Shown: positions 1 to 9,209, counted from the stretch's first letter. The stretch: DNA of 64,000 bases from Kocuria flava (GCF_001482365.1 NZ_CP013254.1:2232001-2296000); one strand, 5' to 3'. The notes: generated by a model not told the origin, from the letters alone. Made by a program: numbers and translations.

Positions 1-552
1 GACCTGGCCGCCGGCCCGGAGCCGGCGCTCGTGCCGGTGCTGGGCGTCTACCTCACGGGCGGGCAGCGGGAGTACGGGGCGCTGCGGCGCCACGACGCGG
101 TGCGGGCCGGCCTCGAGCAGTGGCTCGGGGGCCTCGACGCGGCCCGCCTGCCCCTGGAGACCCGGCTGGACCCGCGCGACTGGCGGCTGCCGGCGACCCC
201 GGCGCAGGCCGGGTCCGTGGCCGCCCGCTGCGACGCCGTGGTGAGCATGCGCCTGCACGGGCTGGTCCTGGCCCTGCGCGCCGGGGTGCCGGTGCTGGCG
301 GTGGACCCGGTGGCCGGGGGCGGGAAGGTCACCGCCCAGGCCCGGGCCTGGGACTGGCCGGCCGTGGTCGGCGCCGAGGAGGCCGCCGGGGCCGAGGCGG
401 GCGAGCACTTCGACGCGCTGCTGGACTGGTGCCTGTCCGGGCCCGGCCGCGCGGCCGCCGCCGAGCGCGCCGCCCTCGCCCCGGCCGGGGCCGAGCAGCT
501 CGAACAGCTGCTGGCCGCCCTGGCCCCGGCCCCCGCGGTGCCCGGGCGCTGA
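1..552 (+). CDS. Polysaccharide pyruvyl transferase family protein (C-terminal part)
   Basis: The reading frame is open from base 1, so the start lies upstream of the window; 183 residues are visible up to the TGA at 550-552. The visible part has the end of the PS_pyruv_trans fold: the 'VVSMRLHGLVLALRAGVPVL' strand-helix, which carries the conserved Arg-Leu-His of the family, followed by 'GGKVTAQARAWDWP'. These enzymes transfer pyruvate from phosphoenolpyruvate to a sugar as a ketal. It lies 76 bp before a carbamoyltransferase and a heptose/glycosyltransferase operon on the same strand, so it probably decorates the same surface glycan. The acceptor cannot be read from the sequence. Confidence 0.75.
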   Translation, partial: DLAAGPEPALVPVLGVYLTGGQREYGALRRHDAVRAGLEQWLGGLDAARLPLETRLDPRDWRLPATPAQAGSVAARCDAVVSMRLHGLVLALRAGVPVLAVDPVAGGGKVTAQARAWDWPAVVGAEEAAGAEAGEHFDALLDWCLSGPGRAAAAERAALAPAGAEQLEQLLAALAPAPAVPGR

Positions 553-628
553 GGCCCGCCGGACGCGCCGCCCGGGATGCGCACCGGCAATGTCAGCCGC
601 CTGATCACCGTGTGCCATACTCCGGATC

Positions 629-2266
629 ATGAACTTCCTGGGCATCAACGCGATTTTTCATGACCCCGCGGCGGCGCTCGTCGTGGACGGCGAGGTGGTG
701 GCGGCCGCGGAGGAGGAGCGCTTCTCGCGGCGCAAGCACGGCAAGCGGCCCGTGCCGTTCTCGGCCTGGGAGCTGCCGGAGCAGGCGATGCGCTGGTGCC
801 TGGACGAGGCCGGGCTGACCCCGGAGGACCTCGACGCCGTGGGCTACTCCTTCGATCCCTCGATCGCGGCCGAGATCCCGGACGACCCCTACGACCCCGT
901 GCGCGTGGACTACGCCCGCCGGGCCCCCGGATTCCTCGCCGAGGCGCTGCCCGGGCTGGACCGGGGAAAGGTCCGGTTCGTGGAGCACCACGTCGCCCAC
1001 GCGGCCTCGGCCGGGCTGGCCGCCCCCTCGCGCACCAGCTCCGTGCTGGTCGTCGACGGCCGCGGGGAGGCCCACTCCCACCTGGCCGGGCGCTACCGCG
1101 ACGGGCGGCTGGAGGTCCTCCACCGCCAGGCCCTGCCCGAGTCCCTGGGCCTGCTCTACGAGTCCCTCACCGACCACCTCGGCTTCCTGCGCTCCTCCGA
1201 CGAGTTCAAGGTCATGGCCCTGGCCTCCTACGGCGAACCGCGCTTCCTGCCCGAGCTGCGCGAGCTCGTGCGCGCCACCGGCGACGGCGGCTTCCGCGCC
1301 CAGGCCCCGGACTGGACCCGCTTCGCCCCGCGCCGGGTCGACGACGGCACCTGGGGCGGGGACCACGCCGACCTCGCCGCCTCCGTGCAGGCCGTCGTGG
1401 AGGAGGTCCTCGTGGACCTCGCCACCTGGCTGCACGGGCGGACCGGGGACCGGGTGCTGACCATGGCCGGCGGCACCGCCCTGAACTGCGTGGCCAACTC
1501 CCGCATCTGGCGCGAGACCCCCTTCGAGGAGGTCTGGGTCCAGCCGGCCTCCGGCGACTCCGGCACCGCCCTGGGCGCCGCCCTGCACCTGGCCCAGGAG
1601 GCCGGGGAGCTCGGCGCCCCGCAGCCCACCGCCGCCCTCGGGCGCAGCTGGTCCGACGACGAGCTGGCGCGGTGGCTGACCACCGCCCAGGTGCCCTTCA
1701 CCACCCCCGAGGACCTCGCCGGGGAGGTCGCCGACGTCCTGGCCGACAACGGCGTGGTCGCCTGGTTCGACGGCCGCAGCGAGTTCGGCCCCCGGGCCCT
1801 GGGCCGCCGGTCCCTGATCGCCAACCCGATGCACGCCGAGAACCTCGAGCGGCTCAACGACGTCAAGGGCCGCGAGCAGTTCCGGCCCGTGGCCCCCATG
1901 GTCCTCGCCGAGCGCGCCGAGGAGATCTTCAGCGGCGGGCCGATGCCCAGCCCCTTCATGCTCTTCGTCCACGACGTCGCCCCCGAGTGGCGGGAGCGGA
2001 TCCCCACCGTCACCCACGTGGACGGCACCGCCCGCATCCAGACCGTCACGGACGCGGACAACGCCGGGATCGCGGCCCTGCTGCGGGCCTTCGACGAGCG
2101 CACCGGCGTTCCCGTCGTCGTCAACACCTCCCTGAACACCGCCGGCCGGCCCATGGTCGACGACCCCCGCGACGCCCTCGAGCTCTTCGGCTCCGCCCCG
2201 GTCGCCGCCCTCGTGCTCGGCCCGCACCTCGTGCGCCGCGCCGCGTTCTTCCAGGAGGCCCGATGA
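629..2266 (+). CDS. Carbamoyltransferase (NodU/CmcH family)
   Basis: This 545-residue protein has both domains of the family. The N-terminal Kae1/YrdC-like part starts with 'GINAIFHDPAAAL' at residues 5-17 and has the metal-binding 'VEHHVAHAAS' block at about 118-127. The C-terminal part has 'EFGPRALGRRSL' at about 385-396 and 'PVVVNTSLN' later on. The family transfers a carbamoyl group from carbamoyl phosphate, through carbamoyl adenylate, to a hydroxyl of a sugar or antibiotic scaffold. Its length matches the family. The stop overlaps the ATG of the next glycosyltransferase (ATGA), so the two are translationally coupled, and a sugar of the surface glycan is the likely acceptor. A CATACT hexamer with an upstream TG, about 15 bp before the start, could be an extended -10. 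Confidence 0.9.
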   Translation: MNFLGINAIFHDPAAALVVDGEVVAAAEEERFSRRKHGKRPVPFSAWELPEQAMRWCLDEAGLTPEDLDAVGYSFDPSIAAEIPDDPYDPVRVDYARRAPGFLAEALPGLDRGKVRFVEHHVAHAASAGLAAPSRTSSVLVVDGRGEAHSHLAGRYRDGRLEVLHRQALPESLGLLYESLTDHLGFLRSSDEFKVMALASYGEPRFLPELRELVRATGDGGFRAQAPDWTRFAPRRVDDGTWGGDHADLAASVQAVVEEVLVDLATWLHGRTGDRVLTMAGGTALNCVANSRIWRETPFEEVWVQPASGDSGTALGAALHLAQEAGELGAPQPTAALGRSWSDDELARWLTTAQVPFTTPEDLAGEVADVLADNGVVAWFDGRSEFGPRALGRRSLIANPMHAENLERLNDVKGREQFRPVAPMVLAERAEEIFSGGPMPSPFMLFVHDVAPEWRERIPTVTHVDGTARIQTVTDADNAGIAALLRAFDERTGVPVVVNTSLNTAGRPMVDDPRDALELFGSAPVAALVLGPHLVRRAAFFQEAR

Positions 2267-3927
2267 CCGCGGCCGCCGGCGGCACCCCCGCACCCGCCTC
2301 CTACGCCGTCGTCATCCCCTCGGTCGGCCGGCCCACGCTGCAGTGGCTGCTGGACACCCTCTCCGCCCAGGACGTCGACGCCGCCCACCCCGGCCCGCTG
2401 GAGGTCGTCGTCGTCGACGACCGGCCCGGGGACGTGGCACCGCTGACCCCGGCCGTCCCGGAGACCGTCGCCTGGAGCGTGCGCACCGTGCGCGGCCACG
2501 GCCGCGGGCCCGCCGCCGCCCGCAACCGCGGCTGGCGTGCCGCCCGCCGCTCGGGCGCCGAGTGGATCGCGTTCCTCGACGACGACGTCGAGCTGCCCGC
2601 CGGCTGGGCCCGGGCGCTCGCCGAGGACCTCGCCGCGTGCGGGCCCCGGGTCGGGGCGACCCAGGGCCGGATCGACGTCCCGCTGCCGGGCACCCGCCGG
2701 CCCACCGACTGGGAGCGCAACACCGCCTCCCTCGAGCGCGCCGACTGGGCCACCGCCGACATGGCCTACCGGGTCGCCACCCTCGAGGCGGTCGACGGCT
2801 TCGACGAGCGCTTCCCGCGCGCCTACCGGGAGGACGCCGACCTCGCCCTGCGCGTGCGCCGGGCCGGCTGGGAGCTCGTGCGCGGGCAGCGGCGGATCAC
2901 CCACCCCGTGCGCCCGGCCGACGACCTCGTGTCCCTGCGCGTGCAGGCCGGCAACGCCGACGACGCCCTCATGCGCCGGCTGCACGGGCCGGACTGGCGC
3001 ACCGCCGCCCAGGCGCCCCCCGGGGGCTTCCGGTGGCACGTCGCGACCGTCGCCGCCCTGGGCACGGCCGCCGCCGGGGCCGGCACCGCCCTCGCCGCCG
3101 CGGCCGCGGGCCGGCGGGGCGCGGTGCGCCCGGCCCTGACGGCCGCCGCGGCCGGCGCGGCCGCGTGGGGGTGGCTCACCGGCCGGTTCCTGCTGCTGCG
3201 CACCGCGCCCGGGCCCCGCCCCGGGGACGACGGGTTCCTGCCCGAGCTCTCCCGCATGGCGCGCACGAGCGCGGCGATCCCGCCGGCCGCCGTGCGCCAC
3301 CGGGTGAGCGGCTGGTGGCGCCACCGCCGCACCGGGCCGTGGCCCGTGCCGGTGCGCGCGGTGCTCTTCGACCGGGACGGCACGCTCGTCCACGACGTGC
3401 CCTACAACGGCGACCCGGAGCTCGTGGCGCTCGTGCCCGGGGCCCGGGAGGCCGTGGCCGCCGCCCGCGCCGCCGGGTGCCGGGTCGGGGTGGTCTCCAA
3501 CCAGTCCGGGATCGGCCGGGGGCTGCTCACCCGCGCCCAGGTCGACGCCGTCAACGCCCGCGTCGCCGAGCTGCTGGGCCCCTTCGACACCTGGCAGGTC
3601 TGCCCCCACGCCCCGGAGGACCGGTGCGCGTGCCGCAAGCCGGCCCCCGGCATGGTCCGCGCCGCCGCCGCCGAGCTGGGCGTGGACCCCGCCGAGTGCG
3701 TGCTGATCGGCGACATCGGCGCCGACGTCGAGGCGGCCCGGGCCGCCGGCGCCCGCTCCGTGCTGGTGCCCACCCCGGTCACCCGCCCCGAGGAGGTCGC
3801 CGCCGCCCCCGAGGTCGCCGCGACCCTGACCGAGGCCGTGGCCGCCGCCCTGGGCGGGCCCGCCCCCGGTGCCCACGGCGCGGCCGCGCCGGGCCTCGAG
3901 GTCCCCGCCCCGGCGGGCCGGGGCTGA
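2263..3927 (+). CDS. GT2 glycosyltransferase fused to GmhB-like HAD phosphatase
   Basis: This is a 554-residue two-domain protein. Residues about 12-250 are a GT-A glycosyltransferase of family 2 ('VVIPSVGRPTL', DxD-type 'FLDDDV' at about 104-109, 'YREDADLALRVRRAGW'). A hydrophobic stretch follows near residues 265-310. Residues about 365-510 are a HAD-IIIA phosphatase with nucleophile motif 'DRDGT' (D370, D372) and a zinc-site cluster C447-P-H449...C455-A-C457 typical of D-glycero-D-manno-heptose-1,7-bisphosphate phosphatase GmhB. The ATG overlaps the carbamoyltransferase stop. GmhA-like and HldE-like modules in the same operon support a heptose bisphosphatase role. GmhB is usually a stand-alone protein, so the fusion is unusual. 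A histidinol-phosphatase activity is possible but unlikely here. Confidence 0.85.
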   Translation: MTAAAGGTPAPASYAVVIPSVGRPTLQWLLDTLSAQDVDAAHPGPLEVVVVDDRPGDVAPLTPAVPETVAWSVRTVRGHGRGPAAARNRGWRAARRSGAEWIAFLDDDVELPAGWARALAEDLAACGPRVGATQGRIDVPLPGTRRPTDWERNTASLERADWATADMAYRVATLEAVDGFDERFPRAYREDADLALRVRRAGWELVRGQRRITHPVRPADDLVSLRVQAGNADDALMRRLHGPDWRTAAQAPPGGFRWHVATVAALGTAAAGAGTALAAAAAGRRGAVRPALTAAAAGAAAWGWLTGRFLLLRTAPGPRPGDDGFLPELSRMARTSAAIPPAAVRHRVSGWWRHRRTGPWPVPVRAVLFDRDGTLVHDVPYNGDPELVALVPGAREAVAAARAAGCRVGVVSNQSGIGRGLLTRAQVDAVNARVAELLGPFDTWQVCPHAPEDRCACRKPAPGMVRAAAAELGVDPAECVLIGDIGADVEAARAAGARSVLVPTPVTRPEEVAAAPEVAATLTEAVAAALGGPAPGAHGAAAPGLEVPAPAGRG

Positions 3928-3929
3928 GC

Positions 3930-5012
3930 GTGGGCCGCATCCTCGCCGTCCGCCTCGACTCGGACGGGGACGTCCTGCTGACCGGCCCCGCCGTGCGGGC
4001 CCTGGCCCGCCTCGGCCCGGTGGACCTGCTGGCCTCCCCGGCCGGGGCCGCCGCGGCCCGGCTGCTGCCGGACGTGGCCGAGGTGCTGGTCCACGCCGCG
4101 CCGTGGTCCGGGTTCCGCCCGCCGGCCGTGGACCGGGAGGCCACCCTCGCGCTCGTCGAGGAGCTCGCCGGGCGCGGCTACGACCTCGCCGTGGTGTTCA
4201 CCTCCTACCACCAGTCCCCGCTGCCGATGGCCCTGCTCGCCCGCCTGGCCGGCATCGGCCGGGTCGTGGGCACGAGCGAGGACTACCCCGGGTCGCTGCT
4301 CGACGTCCGCCACCGCCGGGCCGACCCGCCCGGCGGCGGCCACGAGGTGGAGGCCGCCGTGGAGCTGGCCGTCGCCGCCGGCGCTCCCGCGCCGGCCGGG
4401 GCCGGGCTGCGCCTGGCCGTGCGCCGCCCGCTGCCGGACCCGCCGGCCGAGGTCGCCGCCCTGGACGGGGACTTCGTGGTCCTGCACCCGGGGGCCTCCG
4501 TGCCCTCGCGCGGGCTGACCCCCGGCCACGCCGGGTCCCTGGCGGCGGGACTGGCCGCCGCCGGCCACGCCGTCGTCGTCACCGGCGGGCCGGGGGAGAG
4601 GGAGCTCGCCGCCGCCACCGCGGCCGCCGCCCGCGCCGCCGTCCCCGGCGCGACCGTGCTCGACCTCGCCGGGCGCACCGACCTGCCCGGCCTGGCCGCG
4701 GTGCTGGACGCCGCCCGGTGCACCGTCGTCGGCAACACCGGCCCCGCCCACCTGGCCGCGGCCGTGGGCACCCCGGTCGTCTCCCTCTTCTCCCCGGTGG
4801 TCCCGCCCGAGCGGTGGGCGCCCTGGGGCGTGCCCGTGGTCCTGCTCGGGGACCAGCAGGCCCCCTGCCGGGACTCCCGCGCCCGGGACTGCCCGGTCCC
4901 CGGCCACCCCTGCCTGTCCGGGGTCGGCCCCGACGCCGTGGTCGGAGCCGTCGAGCGGCTGGCCGGGGACCCCGCCCCCGACCCCGAAGGAGGACGCGCG
5001 TGCGCATCCTGA
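3930..5012 (+). CDS. GT9-family glycosyltransferase (heptosyltransferase-like)
   Basis: The protein has 360 residues from a GTG two bases after the previous stop. The beginning 'GRILAVRLDSDGDVLLTGPAVRAL' and the C-terminal 'GNTGPAHLAAAVGTPVVSLF' (from about residue 267) are the two recognisable blocks of family GT9 (ADP-heptose:LPS heptosyltransferase, WaaF/WaaC type). The second block carries the nucleotide-sugar-binding Thr-Gly-Pro-x-His. 'VVLHPGASVPSRG' also matches. In this operon the likely donor is ADP-heptose; the acceptor is unknown. The 3' end overlaps the next gene by 13 bp. Confidence 0.85.
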   Translation: MGRILAVRLDSDGDVLLTGPAVRALARLGPVDLLASPAGAAAARLLPDVAEVLVHAAPWSGFRPPAVDREATLALVEELAGRGYDLAVVFTSYHQSPLPMALLARLAGIGRVVGTSEDYPGSLLDVRHRRADPPGGGHEVEAAVELAVAAGAPAPAGAGLRLAVRRPLPDPPAEVAALDGDFVVLHPGASVPSRGLTPGHAGSLAAGLAAAGHAVVVTGGPGERELAAATAAAARAAVPGATVLDLAGRTDLPGLAAVLDAARCTVVGNTGPAHLAAAVGTPVVSLFSPVVPPERWAPWGVPVVLLGDQQAPCRDSRARDCPVPGHPCLSGVGPDAVVGAVERLAGDPAPDPEGGRACAS

Positions 5013-5959
5013 TCTGGCACGTCCACGGCTCCTGGACCACCTCGTTCGTCCACGGGCCCCACGACTACCTCCTGCCCGTGCTCCCGGACCGCGGCCCCGA
5101 CGGCCGCGGCCGCGCGCAGACCTGGGACTGGCCCGCCGCCGCCCGCGAGCTGACCCCCGAGCAGCTGGCCGGCGAGGACTTCGACGCGGTCGTGCTCCAG
5201 CGCCCGCACGAGGCCGGGCTGCTCGAGCGCTGGACCGGTCGCCGCCCCGGCCGCGACGTGCCGGCCGTCTACGTCGAGCACGACACCCCCCGCGGGCCGG
5301 CCGCGACCACCCGCCACCCCATGGCCGGGCGCACGGACGTGCCCGTCGTGCACGTCACCCACTTCAACCGCATGATGTGGGACAACGGCGAGGCCCCCAC
5401 CGAGGTCGTCGAGCACGGCGTGCTCGACCCCGGCCACCTCTACACGGGGGAGCGCGGGAGCCTCGCCGTGGTCGTCAACGAGCCCGTGCGCCGGTCCCGG
5501 ATCGCCGGCACCGACCTCGTCGTCGACCTGGGCCGGCAGCTGCCGGTCGAGGTCTACGGCATGGGCATGGCCGAGCTCGCGGCCGCCGCCCCGCACCTGG
5601 CCGGGGGCCTGCACGAGAACTACCCCCAGCACCGGCTGCACGCGGCCCTGGGCGCCCACCGGGCCTACTTCCACCCCTACCGGTGGACGAGCCTGGGCCT
5701 GGCGCTGCTCGAGGCCATGACCCTGGGGATGCCGGTGCTCGGGCTCGTCACGACCGAGGCCCCCCGGGCGGTCCCGCCGGAGGCGGGGCTGCTCTCCAAC
5801 GACCCCCGGGCCCTCGCCGCGCAGGCGCGGGCCTGGCTGGCCGATCCCGACGCGGCGGCCGCCGCGGGCAGCGCCGCCCGCGAGCACGCCCTGGCACACT
5901 ACGGTACGGACCGCTTCCACGCGGACTGGGACCGCATCCTGGAGAAGGTGACAGCATGA
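5000..5959 (+). CDS. Glycosyltransferase (GT-B fold)
   Basis: The protein has 319 residues, starting at a GTG preceded by a good Shine-Dalgarno (GAAGGAGG, 4986-4993) inside the end of the upstream gene. The start 'MRILIWHVHGSWTTSFVHG' and the C-terminal half with 'HLHAALGAHRAYFHP'-like and 'SLGLALLEAMTLGMPVLGL' segments are typical of GT-B glycosyltransferases; the latter is the donor-binding Glu-containing motif of GT4-like enzymes. It is compact compared with normal GT4 proteins of about 370-400 residues. Both its start and its stop overlap neighbours (ATGA with the next gene), placing it firmly in the heptose operon. The sugar it transfers cannot be read. Confidence 0.8.
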   Translation: MRILIWHVHGSWTTSFVHGPHDYLLPVLPDRGPDGRGRAQTWDWPAAARELTPEQLAGEDFDAVVLQRPHEAGLLERWTGRRPGRDVPAVYVEHDTPRGPAATTRHPMAGRTDVPVVHVTHFNRMMWDNGEAPTEVVEHGVLDPGHLYTGERGSLAVVVNEPVRRSRIAGTDLVVDLGRQLPVEVYGMGMAELAAAAPHLAGGLHENYPQHRLHAALGAHRAYFHPYRWTSLGLALLEAMTLGMPVLGLVTTEAPRAVPPEAGLLSNDPRALAAQARAWLADPDAAAAAGSAAREHALAHYGTDRFHADWDRILEKVTA

Positions 5960-7803
5960 GAATCGCAATGGTCTCCGAGCACGCCAGCCCCCTGGCCGCG
6001 CTCGGCGGGGTCGACGCCGGGGGGCAGAACGTCTACGTCGCCGCCCTGGCCGAGGGCCTGGCCCGCCGCGGTCACGACGTCAGCGTCTACACCCGCCGCG
6101 ACGACCCGGCCCTGCCCGAGGTCGTCGAGCAGGCCCCCGGCGTGCGCGTCGTGCACGTGCCCGCCGGGCCCGCCGGGCCGCTGCCCAAGGACGAGCTCGC
6201 CCCCTACATGGACGAGTTCGGCCGCTGGCTCGCCCGCGACTGGGCCCGCACCGGCGCCCCCGACCTCGTCCACGCCCACTTCTGGATGTCCGGGCTGGCC
6301 GCCCGCCGGGCCGCCGAGGCCCACCGGATCCCCGTGGTGCAGACCTTCCACGCGCTCGGGGCCGTCAAGCGCCGCCACCAGGGCGCCGCCGACACCAGCC
6401 CCGCCGGGCGCCTCGCCGCCGAGCACGGGCTGATCACCGGCGCCGACCTCGTCCTGGCCACGTGCCGCGACGAGCGCGCCGAGCTGCTCGCCCTCGGCGG
6501 GGACCCCTCCCGCATCGACGTCGTCCCCTGCGGGGTCGACCTCGGGGCCTTCGCCCCCGCCCCGCCGCGCCCGGCCGGGGCCCGCCGGCGGATCCTGGCC
6601 CTGGGCCGGCTGGTCGAGCGCAAGGGCGTCGACGTCGCCGTGCGCGCGCTCGCCGAGCTGCCCGGCGCCGAGCTCGTGGTCGCCGGCGGACCCGAGCGCG
6701 CCGAGCTCGACCGGGACCCCGAGGCGCTGCGCCTGCGCGCCCTGGCCCGGGAGCTCGGGGTGGCCGACCGGGTGGAGCTGCTCGGCCGGGTGGACCACCG
6801 GGACACCGCCGAGCTGCTGGCCGGGGCCGACGTGGTCGCCTGCCTGCCCTGGTACGAGCCCTTCGGGATGGTCCCGCTCGAGGCCATGGCCTGCGCCCGG
6901 CCCGTGGTCGGCTCCGCGGTCGGCGGGCTGCTGGACAGCGTCGAGGACGGGGTCACGGGCCTGCTCGTGCCGCCGCGCGACCCCGCCGGGGCCGCGACCG
7001 CCCTGCGCGCCCTGCTCGAGGACCCGCAGCGGGCGGCCCGCATGGGCCGGGCCGGCCGCGAGCGCGTCGAGCGGTGCTTCGGCTGGGGGCGGGTCGCCGA
7101 GCAGACCGAGCGCTCCTACGAGCGGGTGCTCGAGCGCCACCGCCGGGAGCACCCGCCGCTGCGCGAGCGCACCGAGGCGTGGCTGGGTGCCCACCTCGAC
7201 GAGCTCGCCGTGGCCGCCCGCGACGCCGCCCAGCACGCCGGCACGGTCGACCGGTGGGGCGCCCGCCTGGCCGGGCTGCTCGGCGCTGGCGGGCGCGTCC
7301 TGGCCGCCGGCAACGGCGGCTCCGCCGCCGAGGCCCAGCACTTCACCGCCGAGCTCGTGGGCCGCTTCGTCGAGGAGCGCCGGGCCCTGGCCGCCGTGTG
7401 CCTGTCCGCCGAGACCTCGAGCCTGACCGCGATCGTCAACGACTACGGCGCCGAGGAGCTCTTCGCCCGCCAGGTCGCCGCCCACGGCCGGCCCGGGGAC
7501 GTGCTCGTGCTGCTGTCCACCTCCGGGCGCAGCCCCAACGTGCTCGCCGCCGCCGAGCGGGCCCGCGAGCACGGCCTGACCGTCTGGGCCCTCACCGGTC
7601 CGGGCCCCAACCCGCTGGCCGAGCTCGCCGACGAGGCGCTGACCGTGGCCGCCCCGTCCACCTCGGTGATCCAGGAGGTCCACCTGATGCTGCTGCACGC
7701 CGTGTGCGCCGCCGTCGACGCCCGGCTGGTCCCACCCGCCCCGGCCCCCGAGGAGCAGGAGGCCCCCGCACCGCGGACGGCCCTGCGGGCGGGGGTGGCA
7801 TGA
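5956..7803 (+). CDS. GT4 glycosyltransferase fused to GmhA-like SIS isomerase
   Basis: This is a 615-residue two-domain protein. Residues 1 to about 395 are a GT4 enzyme of the sucrose-synthase-like branch ('GGVDAGGQNVYVAALAEGLA', 'HAHFWMSG', 'EPFGMVPLEAMACARPVV'). Residues about 405-590 are a SIS domain with the sedoheptulose-7-phosphate isomerase signatures 'GNGGSAAEAQHF' (from 452), 'VNDYGAEELFARQV' and 'STSGRSPN' (521-528). GmhA converts sedoheptulose 7-phosphate to D-glycero-D-manno-heptose 7-phosphate. The stop overlaps the ATG of the HldE-like gene (ATGA). GmhA is normally free-standing, so the fusion to a glycosyltransferase is notable. Confidence 0.88.
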   Translation: MRIAMVSEHASPLAALGGVDAGGQNVYVAALAEGLARRGHDVSVYTRRDDPALPEVVEQAPGVRVVHVPAGPAGPLPKDELAPYMDEFGRWLARDWARTGAPDLVHAHFWMSGLAARRAAEAHRIPVVQTFHALGAVKRRHQGAADTSPAGRLAAEHGLITGADLVLATCRDERAELLALGGDPSRIDVVPCGVDLGAFAPAPPRPAGARRRILALGRLVERKGVDVAVRALAELPGAELVVAGGPERAELDRDPEALRLRALARELGVADRVELLGRVDHRDTAELLAGADVVACLPWYEPFGMVPLEAMACARPVVGSAVGGLLDSVEDGVTGLLVPPRDPAGAATALRALLEDPQRAARMGRAGRERVERCFGWGRVAEQTERSYERVLERHRREHPPLRERTEAWLGAHLDELAVAARDAAQHAGTVDRWGARLAGLLGAGGRVLAAGNGGSAAEAQHFTAELVGRFVEERRALAAVCLSAETSSLTAIVNDYGAEELFARQVAAHGRPGDVLVLLSTSGRSPNVLAAAERAREHGLTVWALTGPGPNPLAELADEALTVAAPSTSVIQEVHLMLLHAVCAAVDARLVPPAPAPEEQEAPAPRTALRAGVA

Positions 7804-9209
7804 GCGCCGCCCGCATCGTCGTGGTCGGCGACGCCCTGCTCGACCGGGACGTCACCGGCACCTCCACCCGCCTGAGCCCCGACGCGCCCGTGCCCGTCGT
7901 GGACGCCGACGCCGTCTTCGCCAGCCCCGGCGGGGCCGGGCTCGCGGCCCTGCTGTGCGCCGAGCCCCCGGCCGTGGGCTCCGTGCCCGCCCGGGCGCAG
8001 GTGACCCTGCTCGCCCCCGTCGCCGCGGACGCCGCCGGGGCCGAGCTGGCCGCCGCCCTCGGCGAGGTCGCCCTCGAGCGGCTGGGCCACGAGGGCGGGA
8101 CCCGCACCAAGACCCGCATCCGCAGCTCCGGCCAGACCCTCGTGCGCGTGGACGAGGGCGGGCCGGGCACCCCCGTGGGCGTCACCGCCGAGGCCGTCGC
8201 CCGCGTCCTGGCCGGCGCCGACGCCGTGCTCGTCTCCGACTACGGGGGCGGGGTCACCCGGGACCCGGCCGTGCGCCGGGCGCTGACCGACCACGCCCGC
8301 ACCGGCACGGTCGTGTGGGACCCGCACCCGCGCGGCGGCGAGCCCGTGCCCGGGTGCGCGCTCGTGACCCCCAACGCCGCCGAGGCCGCGGCCGCCGCCG
8401 AGCGCCCCGGCGCCGGCCCGCGCGAGCTCGCGCCCGTGCTGCGCGAGCGCTGGGCGGCCCGCGCGGTCGCCGTCACGGCCGGTCCCCGGGGCGCCGTGCT
8501 GGCCACCGCCGCCGGCACCGAGCACGTCCCCGCCGCCCCCGTGCGCGACACGGACCCGTGCGGGGCGGGGGACCGCTTCGCCTCGGCCGCGGCCCTGGCC
8601 CTGGGCGGGGGCGCCGACGTCACCGCGGCGGTCTCGACCGCGGTGGAGGCCGCCGGTCAGTGGGTCGCCGACGGCGGGGCCGCGACCTTCCGCACCCGCC
8701 GTGCGGCCGGCACCGGCGCGGCGCCGGAGCTGCCCCCCGGCGCCGCGGCGCTGCCGCGGGAGGTCCAGGACCTGCTCGTGGAGGTCCGCGGCCGCGGCGG
8801 GACGGTGGTGGCCACCGGCGGGTGCTTCGACGTGCTCCACGCCGGGCACATCGCCTCCCTCGACGCCGCCCGGCGCCTGGGCGACGCCCTCGTGGTCCTG
8901 CTGAACTCCGACCGGTCCGTGCGCCGGCTCAAGGGGCCCGGACGCCCCGTGGTCGGCCAGGAGGACCGCGCGCGCGTGCTCGCGGCCCTGCGCAGCGTCG
9001 ACGCCGTGGTCGTCTTCGACGAGGACGACCCCCGCGCCGCCCTCAACGTCCTGCGCCCCGACGTGTGGGTCAAGGGCGGGGACTACACCCCCGAGCAGCT
9101 GCCCGAGGCCGCCGACGTCCGGGGCTGGGGCGGGCAGGTCAGCGTCCTGCCCTACCTCTCCGGGCGCTCGACGACCGCGATCCTGCAGCGGGCCGGCCGT
9201 GAGGGCTGA
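7800..9209 (+). CDS. hldE: Bifunctional heptose-7-phosphate kinase / heptose-1-phosphate adenylyltransferase (HldE-like)
   Basis: The protein has 469 residues with both HldE domains. Residues 1 to about 310 are a PfkB/ribokinase-type kinase ('VVVGDALLDRDV', and 'DTDPCGAGDRF' at about 250-260 with D258 as probable catalytic base). Residues about 330-469 are a nucleotidyltransferase with 'GGCFDVLHAGH' (340-350, containing the HxGH nucleotide site) and 'RLKGPGRPVV', 'DVWVKGGDYT'. HldE phosphorylates C1 of heptose 7-phosphate and, after GmhB action, activates heptose 1-phosphate with ATP to ADP-D-glycero-beta-D-manno-heptose. No HldD epimerase is visible nearby, so the product may stay in the D,D form. 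ATGA overlap with the previous gene. Confidence 0.92.
   Translation: MSAARIVVVGDALLDRDVTGTSTRLSPDAPVPVVDADAVFASPGGAGLAALLCAEPPAVGSVPARAQVTLLAPVAADAAGAELAAALGEVALERLGHEGGTRTKTRIRSSGQTLVRVDEGGPGTPVGVTAEAVARVLAGADAVLVSDYGGGVTRDPAVRRALTDHARTGTVVWDPHPRGGEPVPGCALVTPNAAEAAAAAERPGAGPRELAPVLRERWAARAVAVTAGPRGAVLATAAGTEHVPAAPVRDTDPCGAGDRFASAAALALGGGADVTAAVSTAVEAAGQWVADGGAATFRTRRAAGTGAAPELPPGAAALPREVQDLLVEVRGRGGTVVATGGCFDVLHAGHIASLDAARRLGDALVVLLNSDRSVRRLKGPGRPVVGQEDRARVLAALRSVDAVVVFDEDDPRAALNVLRPDVWVKGGDYTPEQLPEAADVRGWGGQVSVLPYLSGRSTTAILQRAGREG

Noticed and set aside
605..2293. Long open frame on the minus strand opposite the carbamoyltransferase
   Set aside because: Gly/Val/His-rich shadow of a high-GC gene; the plus strand carries clear family motifs.
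1228..3876. An 882-codon minus-strand frame
   Set aside because: Antisense shadow of the GT2-HAD gene; no domains, low-complexity Gly/Ala/Val composition.
796..3927. A 1,043-codon frame spanning two genes
   Set aside because: Only the part from 2263 is coding; the upstream part is an Arg/Pro/Gly-rich shadow of the carbamoyltransferase.
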